64,000 bases of DNA from Pseudomonas alliivorans (GTDB lineage: Bacteria; Pseudomonadota; Gammaproteobacteria; Pseudomonadales; Pseudomonadaceae). The notes below the pieces were generated by a model. That model saw only the letters and a program-made list of their open reading frames with translations, ran no database searches and was not told where the DNA came from. The DNA lies in the NCBI RefSeq assembly GCF_017826695.1, contig NZ_JAFFZW010000003.1:1-64000 (forward strand). Direction: 5' to 3'. Positions 8,375 to 18,212 of the stretch are shown here, piece after piece (position 1 is the first letter of the stretch; each line of letters starts with the position of its first letter). The position numbers and the translations under genes are program-made.

Positions 8375-8758
8375 ATGTTGAAATCACTGTTTGCGATAGC
8401 CGTAGGAGCTTCCCTCGGCGCCTGGATACGCTGGGGATTAGGTATGCGACTGAATGCTCTGTTCCCGACAATTCCTCCGGGAACAGTCATAGCCAATCTT
8501 GTTGGGGGGTACATCATCGGTCTCGCGCTAGCATTCTTTGCTTCGACTCCTTCGGTCAGCCAAGAGTGGCGCCTCCTGATCATGACTGGCTTTTGCGGCG
8601 GTCTTACAACCTTCTCTACGTTTTCCGCAGAAACGCTGACGCTAATTCAAGAAGGTCGAATTGTCTGGGCGTTGGGAGCCATCGGCATCCATGTCACGGG
8701 ATCGCTGGTTATGACTGCACTCGGACTGCTGACATATCAATATTTGAGCTCAAGCTGA
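8375..8758 (+). CDS. crcB: Fluoride channel CrcB/Fluc
   Basis: 127 residues with four predicted membrane helices, a normal Fluc length. Family hallmarks are visible: [10 protein letters not shown] (11-20), the pore asparagine Asn41 in [11 protein letters not shown], and the [10 protein letters not shown] block with Phe80, Ser81, Thr82 and Phe83 of the fluoride-lining Phe box and polar track. Fluc proteins are dual-topology dimers that passively export F- through the inner membrane. The ATG at 8375 is chosen over the upstream TTG (8357) because it begins the conserved N-terminal helix. The gene follows a fluoride riboswitch and precedes a DUF190 gene by a few bases. Confidence 0.93.
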   Translation: MLKSLFAIAVGASLGAWIRWGLGMRLNALFPTIPPGTVIANLVGGYIIGLALAFFASTPSVSQEWRLLIMTGFCGGLTTFSTFSAETLTLIQEGRIVWALGAIGIHVTGSLVMTALGLLTYQYLSSS

Positions 8759-8768
8759 GGTGCTAATC

Positions 8769-9128
8769 ATGAAAGGCTTCCTGGTCGTTTTCTTTACTCA
8801 ACAAAATCGCCGTTATAAAGGAAAAATGTTGGGGGATTGGGTTGTAGACCTGGCGAAAGATCTGGGGCTTCGGGGGGCCACTCTTTCAACAGGCATTGAA
8901 GGCTTCGGCCAAACAGGTAAATTACATTCCGCGTATTTTTTTGAGATGGCTGATGAGCCGGTGGAAATTCAGCTCGCCATCACGGAGGACGAGTGCGACA
9001 GTCTTTTTCAGAGATTAGAGGCAGAGCAGATTAGCCTGTTCTACATAAAGTCTCCCATTGAGATGGGCTTTGTCGGTCAGGGCGAGATTGAGTCACACCA
9101 ACCAAAACCCGCTAAAGATTTGGGGTGA
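8769..9128 (+). CDS. DUF190 family protein (first copy)
   Basis: 119 residues beginning MKGFLVVFFTQQ. The GATLSTGIEGFGQTGKLHSA segment is characteristic of DUF190, a PII-like small-protein family frequently found next to fluoride channels. The start at 8769 is preferred over the in-frame GTG at 8760 because GAGGTG precedes it at good spacing and the paralogue at 11182 begins with the same MKGF. It ends with a short charged tail absent from the paralogue. The molecular role is unknown; a regulatory or ligand-sensing function for the adjacent channel is plausible but unproven. Confidence 0.85.
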   Translation: MKGFLVVFFTQQNRRYKGKMLGDWVVDLAKDLGLRGATLSTGIEGFGQTGKLHSAYFFEMADEPVEIQLAITEDECDSLFQRLEAEQISLFYIKSPIEMGFVGQGEIESHQPKPAKDLG

Positions 9129-9207
9129 GCTAGCTTGATGCTATTCACGGAAATGCCCGCCGACAGAGCATCTTCCCTGACCAAGCCTGCGGCATCCGTA
9201 ACAAGAT

Positions 9208-9236
9208 TTTACATTTTCATCGCAGCTCGCTAAGAT
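9208..9236 (+). promoter_or_regulatory. Sigma70-like promoter of the clcF operon
   Basis: TTTACA (9208-9213), 17 bp, then TAAGAT (9231-9236), a few bases before the second fluoride aptamer. Spacing and position fit a promoter whose transcript starts at the riboswitch 5' end. Confidence 0.55.
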
Positions 9237-9242
9237 CGATCC

Positions 9243-9335
9243 ATTGGAGATGGCATTCCTCCATTAACCAACCGCTGCGCCCGTAGCAGCTGATGATGCC
9301 TACAGAAACCTGATCAAAACAGGTCTGTAGGCGTT
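9243..9335 (+). ncRNA. Fluoride riboswitch upstream of clcF
   Basis: It contains GGAGATGGCATTCCTCC, AACCGCTGCGCCCGTAGCAG and CTGATGATGCCTACAG in order. As I recall it, this is nearly identical to the P. syringae eriC fluoride riboswitch used in the original biochemical work. A strong hairpin (CCTACAG/CTGTAGG with inner ACCTG/CAGGT, 9299-9331) follows and could form the switching element. It precedes the clcF start by roughly 60 bases. Confidence 0.95.
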
Positions 9336-9389
9336 CGCGCTCAGAATCCCACTTTTGGTCAGGCCCACTTACTTTTTGTGGCTGGCCAA

Positions 9390-10736
9390 ATGTCTAAACT
9401 TCGACGACCTGAACAACTCGACTTACTGCCCTACATAGCAAAATGGCTTGCGCTTGCAGGTCTCGTGGCTCTGTTGGCGGGTTCTGCCTCTGCGCTATTC
9501 CTCTTCTCTTTGGATCACGCCACGCAATGGCGGGAAACTCATCGCTGGGCGATCTGGCTACTTCCTGTTGCTGGCTTCGTCGTGGGGCTCGCCTACCATC
9601 TGATGGGTAAACCGGTTGATGCCGGAAACAACCTGATCATTGATGAGATCCACGATCCTAAAAAAATTATTCCTTTGCGCATGGTGCCGATGGTGCTGAT
9701 CGGAACCGTGGTTTCCCACCTCTTCGGTGCATCTGTTGGACGTGAGGGTACGGCAGTGCAGATGGGCGGCGCTCTTGCCGATCAACTGACGCATGTCTTC
9801 AGGCTACGCCGAGAAGATCGTCGGGTGATTCTCATGGCCGGTATCAGTGCAGGCTTTGCCTCCGTTTTCGGCACCCCTCTTGCCGGTGCTTTGTTCGGGC
9901 TTGAGGTTTTGGCTATTGGACGCATGCGTTACGACGCGCTCTTCCCTTGTGTGGTTGCGGCCATAGTTGCTGACCAAGTGGGGCAAGCCTGGGGAGTGGT
10001 TCACACGCATTACGTCATCGGCGAAGTAGTTCCCGTGCAGCTTTGGAGCGTCATGGCTGTGGTGGCAGCAGGGATTGTCTTTGGCCTCACCGGTCTGCTA
10101 TTCGCTACAGCGACCCACAAGCTCGGGGCCTTCGTTAAGCGGCTTATCACCTATTCACCATTAAGGCCCTTCGTCGGCGGCCTGCTGATCGCAATCGCTG
10201 TGTGGACACTCACTGGCAATCATTACATCGAGGTCGATAAGTACATCGGTTTAGGCATTCCAAGCATCGTCCAATCCTTTCAAATGCCAATGGCTCCTTG
10301 GGATTGGTTTGGAAAGATGGTGTTCACCGTCGTATCACTGGGCACTGGTTTCAAAGGCGGCGAAGTTACACCGCTGTTTTACATTGGCGCCACCTTGGGG
10401 AACGCGCTAGCGCCCCTGTTACATCTTCCCTTCGGCATGCTGGCTGGTATCGGTTTTGTCGCCGTCTTCGCTGGTGCAGCTAATACGCCGCTGGCAACCA
10501 TTGTCATGGCAATGGAACTGTTCGGGCCTGAAATCGCCCCCCTCGCGGCCATTGCTTGTATCGCCAGTTACCTCGTATCCGGGCACACCGGGATCTATCA
10601 CGCACAGCGCGTTGGTCACAGCAAGCATCACCGTCCGCTGCCGGAGGAAATCCGGCTCTCCGATATCAAGCAGTTCCACGCACAAACTAAATCTGAAAAC
10701 GAGCGGAAAGTGGCTCTGGAGGGGGAAGAGAAATGA
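9390..10736 (+). CDS. clcF: Fluoride/proton antiporter of the CLC-F family
   Basis: 448 residues, a polytopic CLC-type membrane protein. It carries the CLC-F version of the selectivity region (DAGNNLIID near 77-85 in place of GSGIP), the gating-glutamate motif GREGT (Glu119) and GFKGGEVTPLF near 320-330. CLC-F proteins export F- against H+. The ATG at 9390 is chosen; an in-frame GTG at 9378 is possible, and neither has a strong Shine-Dalgarno sequence, which fits riboswitch control. The stop codon overlaps the next gene's ATG, giving translational coupling. The basic/acidic C-terminal tail after about 410 is cytoplasmic. Confidence 0.93.
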   Translation: MSKLRRPEQLDLLPYIAKWLALAGLVALLAGSASALFLFSLDHATQWRETHRWAIWLLPVAGFVVGLAYHLMGKPVDAGNNLIIDEIHDPKKIIPLRMVPMVLIGTVVSHLFGASVGREGTAVQMGGALADQLTHVFRLRREDRRVILMAGISAGFASVFGTPLAGALFGLEVLAIGRMRYDALFPCVVAAIVADQVGQAWGVVHTHYVIGEVVPVQLWSVMAVVAAGIVFGLTGLLFATATHKLGAFVKRLITYSPLRPFVGGLLIAIAVWTLTGNHYIEVDKYIGLGIPSIVQSFQMPMAPWDWFGKMVFTVVSLGTGFKGGEVTPLFYIGATLGNALAPLLHLPFGMLAGIGFVAVFAGAANTPLATIVMAMELFGPEIAPLAAIACIASYLVSGHTGIYHAQRVGHSKHHRPLPEEIRLSDIKQFHAQTKSENERKVALEGEEK

Positions 10737-11098
10737 CCGAGGATCGTCAAGATCGCCTGACAGCTTTGCAACTCTATTTCCCTGGCGCTAGTCGCGCTCG
10801 GGTTACCAGCTTCTGGCACCACCTGAGCGCACCTGCGCTAGCCCAGCACCTCCTTAAAGTTGCTCAGAAAGCAAAAATCGAGCAGGTCATGCTCAAGACG
10901 ATTTCGGCAGGTTATTTGCCGGGGCATCGCATCTCGCATCATCACCCGGAGCTGGGTGATATGCGTCACCCCCAGTGCCTGGAACTGCTGGATACAGAGG
11001 ACAAGCTGCGCGCCTTCCTGCGCGATCACGCTGACGAATTACGCAAGGTGCGAGCAGTCCTCCTGTTATGCGAGTTACCACTTAGTGACGCGTCGTAA
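10733..11098 (+). CDS. Small PII-like/DUF190-like protein
   Basis: 121 residues. Its start codon overlaps the clcF stop (ATGA). The segment HLLKVAQKAKIEQVMLKT...HISHHHPEL and the acidic C-terminal half resemble DUF190-type folds in pattern, but identity is weak, so I call it only DUF190-like. It has no signal peptide or membrane helix and a histidine-rich turn (HRISHHHPE) near residue 65. The coupling suggests a partner of ClcF. Function is unknown. Confidence 0.6.
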   Translation: MTEDRQDRLTALQLYFPGASRARVTSFWHHLSAPALAQHLLKVAQKAKIEQVMLKTISAGYLPGHRISHHHPELGDMRHPQCLELLDTEDKLRAFLRDHADELRKVRAVLLLCELPLSDAS

Positions 11099-11181
11099 TT
11101 CAGCTTGAAGAAACAGCTCGTAAATGAAGATGCATGGTCGACCGAAGCATCGGTCGCTCTTGCAACCTAAGAGGATTTTCT

Positions 11182-11505
11182 ATGAAAGGCTTTCAACTGA
11201 CGTTTTTCACTGAACAGAGTACCAACTACCAGCACCTTCCACTGGGAGAGTGGTTGGTCGAATTCGCCAAGCGAGAGGGCGCGTTGGGTGCGACGTTGGT
11301 GAGCGGTACAGAGGGGCTAGATCATTTGGGGCATTTGCATACGGCGCATTTCCTCGGCGGTGCCGACCATCCCGTCACGGTGACTATATCCACTGATGAA
11401 ATTGGGTGCGACAGGTTGCTGGAGGCATTGGCCAAGGAGTCGTTTTCACTGAGCTATATCAAACTGCCCATCGAATACGGTCGAGTGGGCCAGGCGAAAA
11501 ACTAA
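11182..11505 (+). CDS. DUF190 family protein (second copy)
   Basis: 107 residues beginning MKGFQLTFFTEQ, clearly paralogous to the protein at 8769-9128: shared MKGF, LG[DE]W, GATL, EG, H[ST]A and SYIK/FYIK-LPIE patterns along the whole length. GAGGATTTTCT precedes the ATG at 11182, so the in-frame upstream ATG at 11134 is not used. It lies in the clcF operon. DUF190 genes accompany fluoride channels widely; function is unestablished. Confidence 0.85.
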   Translation: MKGFQLTFFTEQSTNYQHLPLGEWLVEFAKREGALGATLVSGTEGLDHLGHLHTAHFLGGADHPVTVTISTDEIGCDRLLEALAKESFSLSYIKLPIEYGRVGQAKN

Positions 11506-11547
11506 AAAACGCACCTTGTTGGACAACCAATAAAAAGGATAAGCGCC

Positions 11548-11814
11548 ATGTACCGAGTTTATAACCTACGTCCACAGCCAGCCCCTGCTAACTGGGCTCG
11601 TGACAACAAGCCGCTTCTCGTAGGACTGGTTTTCTGGTCACTTTTTCTGGCCGGCATCGCAGGCAGTCAACAGGTCTCGAGCGAGGGGTGGTACATCGTC
11701 ACCTCGCTCGAAGGCGCATTGGTCACGCTGCGTATGCCCAGTGAGAAGTCCTGCAAGGCCGACGTAGCCCAGACCTGCGTACCGGGCTACAAGCTGAGAG
11801 CACAGCAACGTTGA
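11548..11814 (+). CDS. Small single-span membrane protein of the fluoride operon
   Basis: 88 residues with one hydrophobic helix (about 25-42, LLVGLVFWSLFLAGIAG). A soluble domain follows with two cysteines (SCKADVAQTC) that could form a disulfide if it is periplasmic. AAGGATAAGCGCC before the ATG gives a good ribosome-binding site. No family recognised. Placement between DUF190 and enolase in the riboswitch-led operon suggests a fluoride-related role by association only. Confidence 0.65.
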   Translation: MYRVYNLRPQPAPANWARDNKPLLVGLVFWSLFLAGIAGSQQVSSEGWYIVTSLEGALVTLRMPSEKSCKADVAQTCVPGYKLRAQQR

Positions 11815-11908
11815 GCGCGATGGCGGTTGGCAATCCAAAGATGAGATCGCGAAATGGAGCTCACCGACGTCGGCTCATCAAAATCATTTTAGAGAATTGG
11901 GAGACCAC

Positions 11909-12250
11909 ATGAGCGCAGTGACGCTGAGCATAGTATTCGGGCTTGTGATGGGCAGGTTTTTCACAGGATCCGTCTATGAGTTCGCCGCGCTTTTCATCGT
12001 AAGCGTTGGAGTGTCCTTGCTGACCTTTCATCTGCTAAATCAAAGGCGCGTCAGGCTACAAGCCCAGACGGCGTATTGCTGCTCTGTAATGGTTGCTTCA
12101 AACCAAATGATGGAGCTTTTCCAGATGGCAAAAAGAGGGCAGTTCATGCCCTTGGTGGGAGAGATTCCTGAACTAATTATTGGAGGCTTCTTGGTTCCCG
12201 CAATTGCGGTGTCGGCAGTGCAGCTGTTCAGGATACTCATGGAGGGCTGA
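11909..12250 (+). CDS. Small two- to three-helix membrane protein of the fluoride operon
   Basis: 113 residues with hydrophobic helices near 4-20, 22-43 and a third at about 88-108. A loop of moderate polarity (NQRRVRLQAQT...MAKRGQFMP) lies between them. GGGAG precedes the ATG at 11909, which I prefer to the in-frame start at 11897. No family recognised. It follows another small membrane protein and precedes enolase by 73 bp. Confidence 0.6.
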   Translation: MSAVTLSIVFGLVMGRFFTGSVYEFAALFIVSVGVSLLTFHLLNQRRVRLQAQTAYCCSVMVASNQMMELFQMAKRGQFMPLVGEIPELIIGGFLVPAIAVSAVQLFRILMEG

Positions 12251-12293
12251 CGTCCGACATAGAGGCCTCTCAACGGTTTCACATCGTTAATGA

Positions 12294-13607
<1,314 letters not shown>

Positions 13608-13722
13608 CGGCCTATCGCCGGTAAACCTGTTGGACTGGTTACCGTAAAAAAACGAACCACGTATAGCTGTTGGCAAAAATGTCAGTGGCACTGGCCTTTC
13701 CTAGACGCTTGGAGATATGAGC

Positions 13723-14268
13723 ATGAGCTACACGGATATTCCAGCTGGTAACGCGATCCCCGATGACTTCTTCACCGTTATCGAGATTCCTGCAAACCAC
13801 TCGCCGATCAAGTACGAGGTGGACAAGCCAAGTGGACAGATCTTCGTTGATCGCTTCCTCAGCACGCCGATGTTCTACCCGGCTAACTACGGGTTCATTC
13901 CAAATACCTTGAGCGATGACGGCGATCCTTTGGACGTCATCGTGATTTGCCCTTACCCGGTATCACCTGGCGTTGTCATCCGCAGTCGCCCAGTAGGTGT
14001 GATGTACATGACGGACGAAGCTGGTGCGGATGCCAAGGTAATCGCAGTGCCTCATGAAAAACTCAGCTCTATGTACAGCAATGTAAAGGAATGCTCTGAC
14101 CTCCCAGCATTACTCCTCGCACAGATTCAGCACTTCTTCGAAAACTACAAAGCGTTAGAGCCGGGTAAGTGGGTGAAAATGGGCCGCTGGGGGAGCGCAG
14201 ACGAAGCGCGGGAAGATATTCGTAAATCGGTAGCGGCCTATAACCTGAAGAAGGAGGCTTCCAAGTAG
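13723..14268 (+). CDS. ppa: Inorganic pyrophosphatase (soluble, family I), accessory copy
   Basis: About 181 residues (183 if the ATG at 13717 is used). The family signature [10 protein letters not shown] (around residues 65-74) and the [11 protein letters not shown] motif are present. The enzyme hydrolyses pyrophosphate to two phosphates and is a classic fluoride-inhibited enzyme. TTGGAGAT lies 3 bp before the first ATG and 9 bp before the second; the second is preferred. It is co-directional with enolase, and its stop codon overlaps the next gene's GTG, so it belongs to the fluoride operon. Confidence 0.93.
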   Translation: MSYTDIPAGNAIPDDFFTVIEIPANHSPIKYEVDKPSGQIFVDRFLSTPMFYPANYGFIPNTLSDDGDPLDVIVICPYPVSPGVVIRSRPVGVMYMTDEAGADAKVIAVPHEKLSSMYSNVKECSDLPALLLAQIQHFFENYKALEPGKWVKMGRWGSADEAREDIRKSVAAYNLKKEASK

Positions 14269-14870
14269 TGTTACTCAATCAGAAGAGCGCAGAGCAGGAA
14301 ATTTCTCTGAAGGTAAGAGAAGACTTTTTGCTGCTGCCGAAAACTGCTGAATTGACGCGCTGGGTAATGGCCCAGTCCACGGGCGAAAGAACATTACCGT
14401 ATTTCGATCCACTGGATGGCGGCGTCTTCGCAAGGGTATTGATCTTGTTGGAATCGCCCGCTCGAACGGTCAGTCTTCCACGGTATGTCTCAAGAGACAA
14501 TCCGGGGCCTGCACAACGCAACCTGAAAGGTTTCATTGAGCAGGTTGGACTGGCACGTCACAAAACCGTCCTTTGGAATTTGTACCCTTGGTTACCAGAT
14601 CTCGATAAGCCCAAGGGTCCGCTCCGCAGAGCGCAAATTGAGGAAGGTATCGAGATGCTGATCACGCTACTGACGCTTTTCCCTGATCTCGTCACTATCG
14701 TGTTTGCCGGACGTGTTGCCCAGAAAGCCATACCGCGTGTTCGGCTCGCCTTCCCTAATTTTTCATTGCTGGAAATGCCACACCCAAGTCCCCTTTCTGT
14801 TTGCACTCACCCGAATGTTAGGCAGCGCATTTTGTCCACACTGCGTCACGCCAAACAGTCGATCAAGTAG
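14268..14870 (+). CDS. Uracil-DNA glycosylase superfamily protein
   Basis: 200 residues, starting at a GTG that overlaps the ppa stop codon. Superfamily patterns are visible: a motif 1-like LILLESPARTVSL (58-70), DNPGPAQRNL (77-86), WNLYPW (103-108) and the terminal MPHPSPLSV (170-178), which matches the HPSP-type motif 2 of UDG-like proteins. Whether it excises uracil is uncertain because the usual catalytic water-activating residue cannot be assigned confidently. Its place at the end of the fluoride operon is unexpected for a DNA repair enzyme. It ends 8 bp from the convergent transporter gene. Confidence 0.7.
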   Translation: MLLNQKSAEQEISLKVREDFLLLPKTAELTRWVMAQSTGERTLPYFDPLDGGVFARVLILLESPARTVSLPRYVSRDNPGPAQRNLKGFIEQVGLARHKTVLWNLYPWLPDLDKPKGPLRRAQIEEGIEMLITLLTLFPDLVTIVFAGRVAQKAIPRVRLAFPNFSLLEMPHPSPLSVCTHPNVRQRILSTLRHAKQSIK

Positions 14871-14878
14871 CCAAAGGC

Positions 14879-16048
14879 TCAGGTTTTGCTCGCCTTGCTC
14901 AGCGAGTGGATACACGGCGAGACGAACAAGTTGCCGCGATAGGCACCAGCCAGGGTTTTAGCCGCGACGATCATCCACATGACAGTCAGCATCAACACCA
15001 GCACCACGCCAAAGAAGCTAAAGAACGTGAGGTGCAGCATAGAGCCCAATTTGAGGGTTGTTACAGCGTACACTCCCAGCGGAAAGGTGAAGCCCCACCA
15101 GCCGAGGTTGAAGGGAATGCCCTCCCTGAAGTAGCGCCCGGTAATTAGCAGCGCCAATACCATCCACCACAATCCCAGCCCCCAGAACAGCACACCACCG
15201 ATCAAGCCAATGCCCTCGGCTACGCCGCCGATGCTTGCCATTCCATGAGCAGCAAAGATTGCTGGAGCATCGTTGCCCAGCAGCAACATCCCCAAAGCCC
15301 CGGTACCGATCGGCCCTAAAGACAGCCAGCTCGATGCTGCCATGCTTTCATGAGGTAGTTTGTGCAGCGCCATGCGCAGTAACAGGATCACCAGTATGCT
15401 CAAGGCGACGGGCACCGAGTAGGCCCACAGCACGTAGCTGGTGATGAGCATGGTGAACTGTGCGCTCGCATCAGCGAGGTGCGGAGCCAATAGACCGCCA
15501 CTGGCGGCAGCCACCTCAGCCGCAACTACTGGCAGCAGCCATACTGCTGTCATCTGATCAATGCTGTGCTGCTGGCGAGTAAACATCATATACGGGATCA
15601 GCACCCCGCAGGCCAATGCCATGGTGACATCGATCCACCACAACACTTCCGCTAAAGCGACTACCCCACCCCCCCAGCGTGGCAAACCATAAAGGAGAAA
15701 ACCGTTGATGATGGTCGCCAATCCCATGGGGATAGTTCCAAAAAACATCGATACAGTGGAGTGGCCGAAGATCTGTTTGGCCTCGTCGAAGAACAATACC
15801 CAACGGCTCGCGTACATCAGCGTAAACAGGCAAAACAGCACGATATTAAAAAACCACAAGGCTTCCCCTAACGCTTTGGGCCACTGCGCAACAAAGGGCA
15901 GTTGGCCCAGAGCCAGCGCCAGAATCCCGGTGCCCATCGTGGCGGCGAACCAGTTGGGTGTGAACTGCCGGATCGCTTCTCGTGGATTGGACAAAGCCGC
16001 CAGTGGATGGCTGCCGCCCATTATAGCTGCGAGTCGTGTCTCACTCAT
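14879..16048 (-). CDS. TDT family transporter (TehA/SLAC1-like anion channel or exporter)
   Basis: 389 residues, about ten hydrophobic helices, beginning with a soluble stretch ending ...REAIRQFTPNWFAATMGTGILALAL, the typical N-terminus of C4-dicarboxylate/tellurite-resistance (TDT) family proteins. Relatives include TehA, SLAC1-type anion channels and sulfite exporters. The substrate cannot be read from sequence. It is divergent from the LysR regulator at 16166, a common pairing in which the regulator controls the exporter. It sits next to the fluoride operon on the opposite strand. Confidence 0.85.
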   Translation of the reverse strand: MSETRLAAIMGGSHPLAALSNPREAIRQFTPNWFAATMGTGILALALGQLPFVAQWPKALGEALWFFNIVLFCLFTLMYASRWVLFFDEAKQIFGHSTVSMFFGTIPMGLATIINGFLLYGLPRWGGGVVALAEVLWWIDVTMALACGVLIPYMMFTRQQHSIDQMTAVWLLPVVAAEVAAASGGLLAPHLADASAQFTMLITSYVLWAYSVPVALSILVILLLRMALHKLPHESMAASSWLSLGPIGTGALGMLLLGNDAPAIFAAHGMASIGGVAEGIGLIGGVLFWGLGLWWMVLALLITGRYFREGIPFNLGWWGFTFPLGVYAVTTLKLGSMLHLTFFSFFGVVLVLMLTVMWMIVAAKTLAGAYRGNLFVSPCIHSLSKASKT

Positions 16049-16165
16049 TTTCGCGCTCCCGCTTCAGTGTGCCTTCAATATGACATGGTTGAAGTATAGC
16101 TTGATGGGCATAGCGGTAAAAACGGATAGTATAGGTTTATATTACCTATTAAGAAGGTAGATTAC

Positions 16166-17062
16166 TTGAAGCTAAGCCTACGCCAGCTACAAATTTTCTG
16201 CGCCGTCGCGCAGCACGGTAGCACCACCAGCGCCGCCATTTCGGTATCACTGTCCCAATCTGCAACCAGCGCCGCACTGAACGAGTTGGAAAGCGCCTTG
16301 GATACCAGGCTGTTCGACCGTGTAGGCAAGCGTTTAGTGCTGAACGATAACGGCCATGCCTTACTGCCTCAAGCCAGAAGGATGCTTGAGAATGCACAAC
16401 AGATAGAGGCCAGTTTCTTACCCGGCCATGCCGGGCTGAAGACACGCTTGCGGGTAGGATGCAGTACCACGATAGGCAATTATGTTCTGCCATTAATTCT
16501 CGGTGAGCTACGTCAATCAACACCACATTTGAGGGTCGATGTCGACATGGCCAACAGCATGGCTATCGCAAGAAGAGTCGCTGATTTCGAGATTGATATG
16601 GGCCTGATCGAGGGGCCTTGCCACCTGCCCGAACTCAGTGCCGAGCCTTGGCTTATTGATGAGTTGCTTATTGTCGCAGGCCAACGGCACCCCTTGGCAC
16701 TAAAGCAGCAGGTCACACTTGATGATCTTCGTACCGCTGAATGGCTACTGCGCGAGCCAGGTTCTGGTACCCGTGAAGAAGTCGAACAATTGCTGCTGCG
16801 TCATTTGCACGATCTCGCCGAAACGCGCCAGATCGGCAGTTCGGAGGCCATCAAGCATACCCTCGCACAAGGCATCGGCATCAGTTGCCTGTCCCGCTGG
16901 GTCGTTCGGGATCTACTGGCCTCTGAAGTTCTGGTTGAACTGCCGCACGCGTTGCCTGCACTGACCCGACGTTTTTTTCTGATCCGCCACCGGGACAAAT
17001 ACATCTCGCCTGGGCTTGAGCGATTCTGGGAAAACTGCAGTCAATTCGTGAGCCAGGAATAG
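16166..17062 (+). CDS. LysR family transcriptional regulator
   Basis: 298 residues. The N-terminal winged helix-turn-helix (MKLSLRQLQIFCAVAQHGSTTSAA...LFDRVGKRLVL, 1-60) is typical of LysR, followed by a periplasmic-binding-protein-like effector domain (about 90-290). It starts at a TTG preceded by AGAAGGT. The 117-bp gap to the divergent transporter gene contains AT-rich sequence (TATAGGTTTATATTACC) suited to a shared regulatory region. It probably autoregulates and activates the transporter. The effector is unknown. Confidence 0.9.
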   Translation: MKLSLRQLQIFCAVAQHGSTTSAAISVSLSQSATSAALNELESALDTRLFDRVGKRLVLNDNGHALLPQARRMLENAQQIEASFLPGHAGLKTRLRVGCSTTIGNYVLPLILGELRQSTPHLRVDVDMANSMAIARRVADFEIDMGLIEGPCHLPELSAEPWLIDELLIVAGQRHPLALKQQVTLDDLRTAEWLLREPGSGTREEVEQLLLRHLHDLAETRQIGSSEAIKHTLAQGIGISCLSRWVVRDLLASEVLVELPHALPALTRRFFLIRHRDKYISPGLERFWENCSQFVSQE

Positions 17063-17219
17063 CTAGACCTATTTATAAAACAGGTAAGAGCTACCAAAAC
17101 AAGTTGTTTGCGGAATTTATCAACGACGCATAAAGTCAACTCATTGCCTTGCAGCGATGAACGAGTTGTATATGCCAAGGCGCGACTGGATGCCTTGCTT
17201 ACCCTATGAGGAAACTCTG

Positions 17220-18212
17220 ATGAATGTGATAAAGAAAACCGTCACAGCCCTGACGTTGGGTGTTGCGTTGGCCGCATCGATGAGCGCGTGGGCCGCGCAA
17301 GATCGCTGGACGTTTGACGGCGATATTCACAACAACTCGCTGGCCGTCAGCCCTGATGAAACGACGGCGGTGGTCTCTTACAGTCAGCGTCCAGATGTAG
17401 TGGTTTATGATTTGAAAACCGGTAAGGTTCGCCAGGTTCTCACCGGCTACGTCACGCCGCGAAATATTGTGTTTTCGCCAACTGGCGATGTGTTCTACCT
17501 CTCCGACAGCAGTTTGGGGGTCGTGCGCAAGATTGACACCAAGACTTTAAAAGTGATCGCAGATATTCCGTTGGGTGCAGGTGCTTTTGGTACCACACTC
17601 AGCAAGGACGGAAGCCTGCTCTACGTCAACAATGAAGCGGCCAGCACGCTGTCGGTCATTGACCTTGATCACCAGCGGCCAGTAGCTGTGGTACCTGGCT
17701 TCTCCCAACCGCGCCAGGGCATCCGAGTAAGCCCTGACGGCAAAACCGTCTATGTCACCAACTTTCTTGGGGACAAAATTACCTTGGTCGACAGCAAGAC
17801 CAATACGATTGAAGGTGAGATCACTGGCTTCAACAAGTTGCGCGCCATCTCCATATCGGCGGACGGCAATACGCTGTACGCGGCTAACAGCGGCAGTAAC
17901 AGCATCGCAGTTGTCGACACTCAAAAACGCGCCATCACAACCACCGTCATGGTTGGCAAAGACCCCTACGGCGCAGCCCTCACTCCAGACGGGCTGCACG
18001 TCTACTCGGGTAACCTCGGTGACAACAGCCTTTCAGTGATCGACACCAAAACGCTGAAAGTGACCACCACTGTGACCGGTTTGAAGGCACCCCGCCAGGC
18101 CATTGTCTTCACCAAAGACAAGTCGAAGGCGTATGTCCTCAATGAGGACTTGAGTATCTCCACAGTCAATCTCGCCAGCAACAAGGTGGTGTCGACGCTC
18201 AAGGCCGACTGA
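17220..18212 (+). CDS. Periplasmic YVTN beta-propeller repeat protein
   Basis: 330 residues from the ATG at 17220, which has GAGGAAAC upstream and begins a clear signal peptide (MNVIKKTVTALTLGVALAA...AWA, cleavage near 25). The mature part is a series of about seven roughly 42-residue repeats with the pattern SPDGKTVYVTN...ITLVDSKTNTI, forming a seven-bladed propeller. Such proteins are periplasmic and often bind partners or metals; a specific function is not readable. An in-frame ATG at 17157 would add 21 non-signal residues and is rejected. It follows the LysR gene on the same strand and may be part of its regulon. Confidence 0.85.
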   Translation: MNVIKKTVTALTLGVALAASMSAWAAQDRWTFDGDIHNNSLAVSPDETTAVVSYSQRPDVVVYDLKTGKVRQVLTGYVTPRNIVFSPTGDVFYLSDSSLGVVRKIDTKTLKVIADIPLGAGAFGTTLSKDGSLLYVNNEAASTLSVIDLDHQRPVAVVPGFSQPRQGIRVSPDGKTVYVTNFLGDKITLVDSKTNTIEGEITGFNKLRAISISADGNTLYAANSGSNSIAVVDTQKRAITTTVMVGKDPYGAALTPDGLHVYSGNLGDNSLSVIDTKTLKVTTTVTGLKAPRQAIVFTKDKSKAYVLNEDLSISTVNLASNKVVSTLKAD

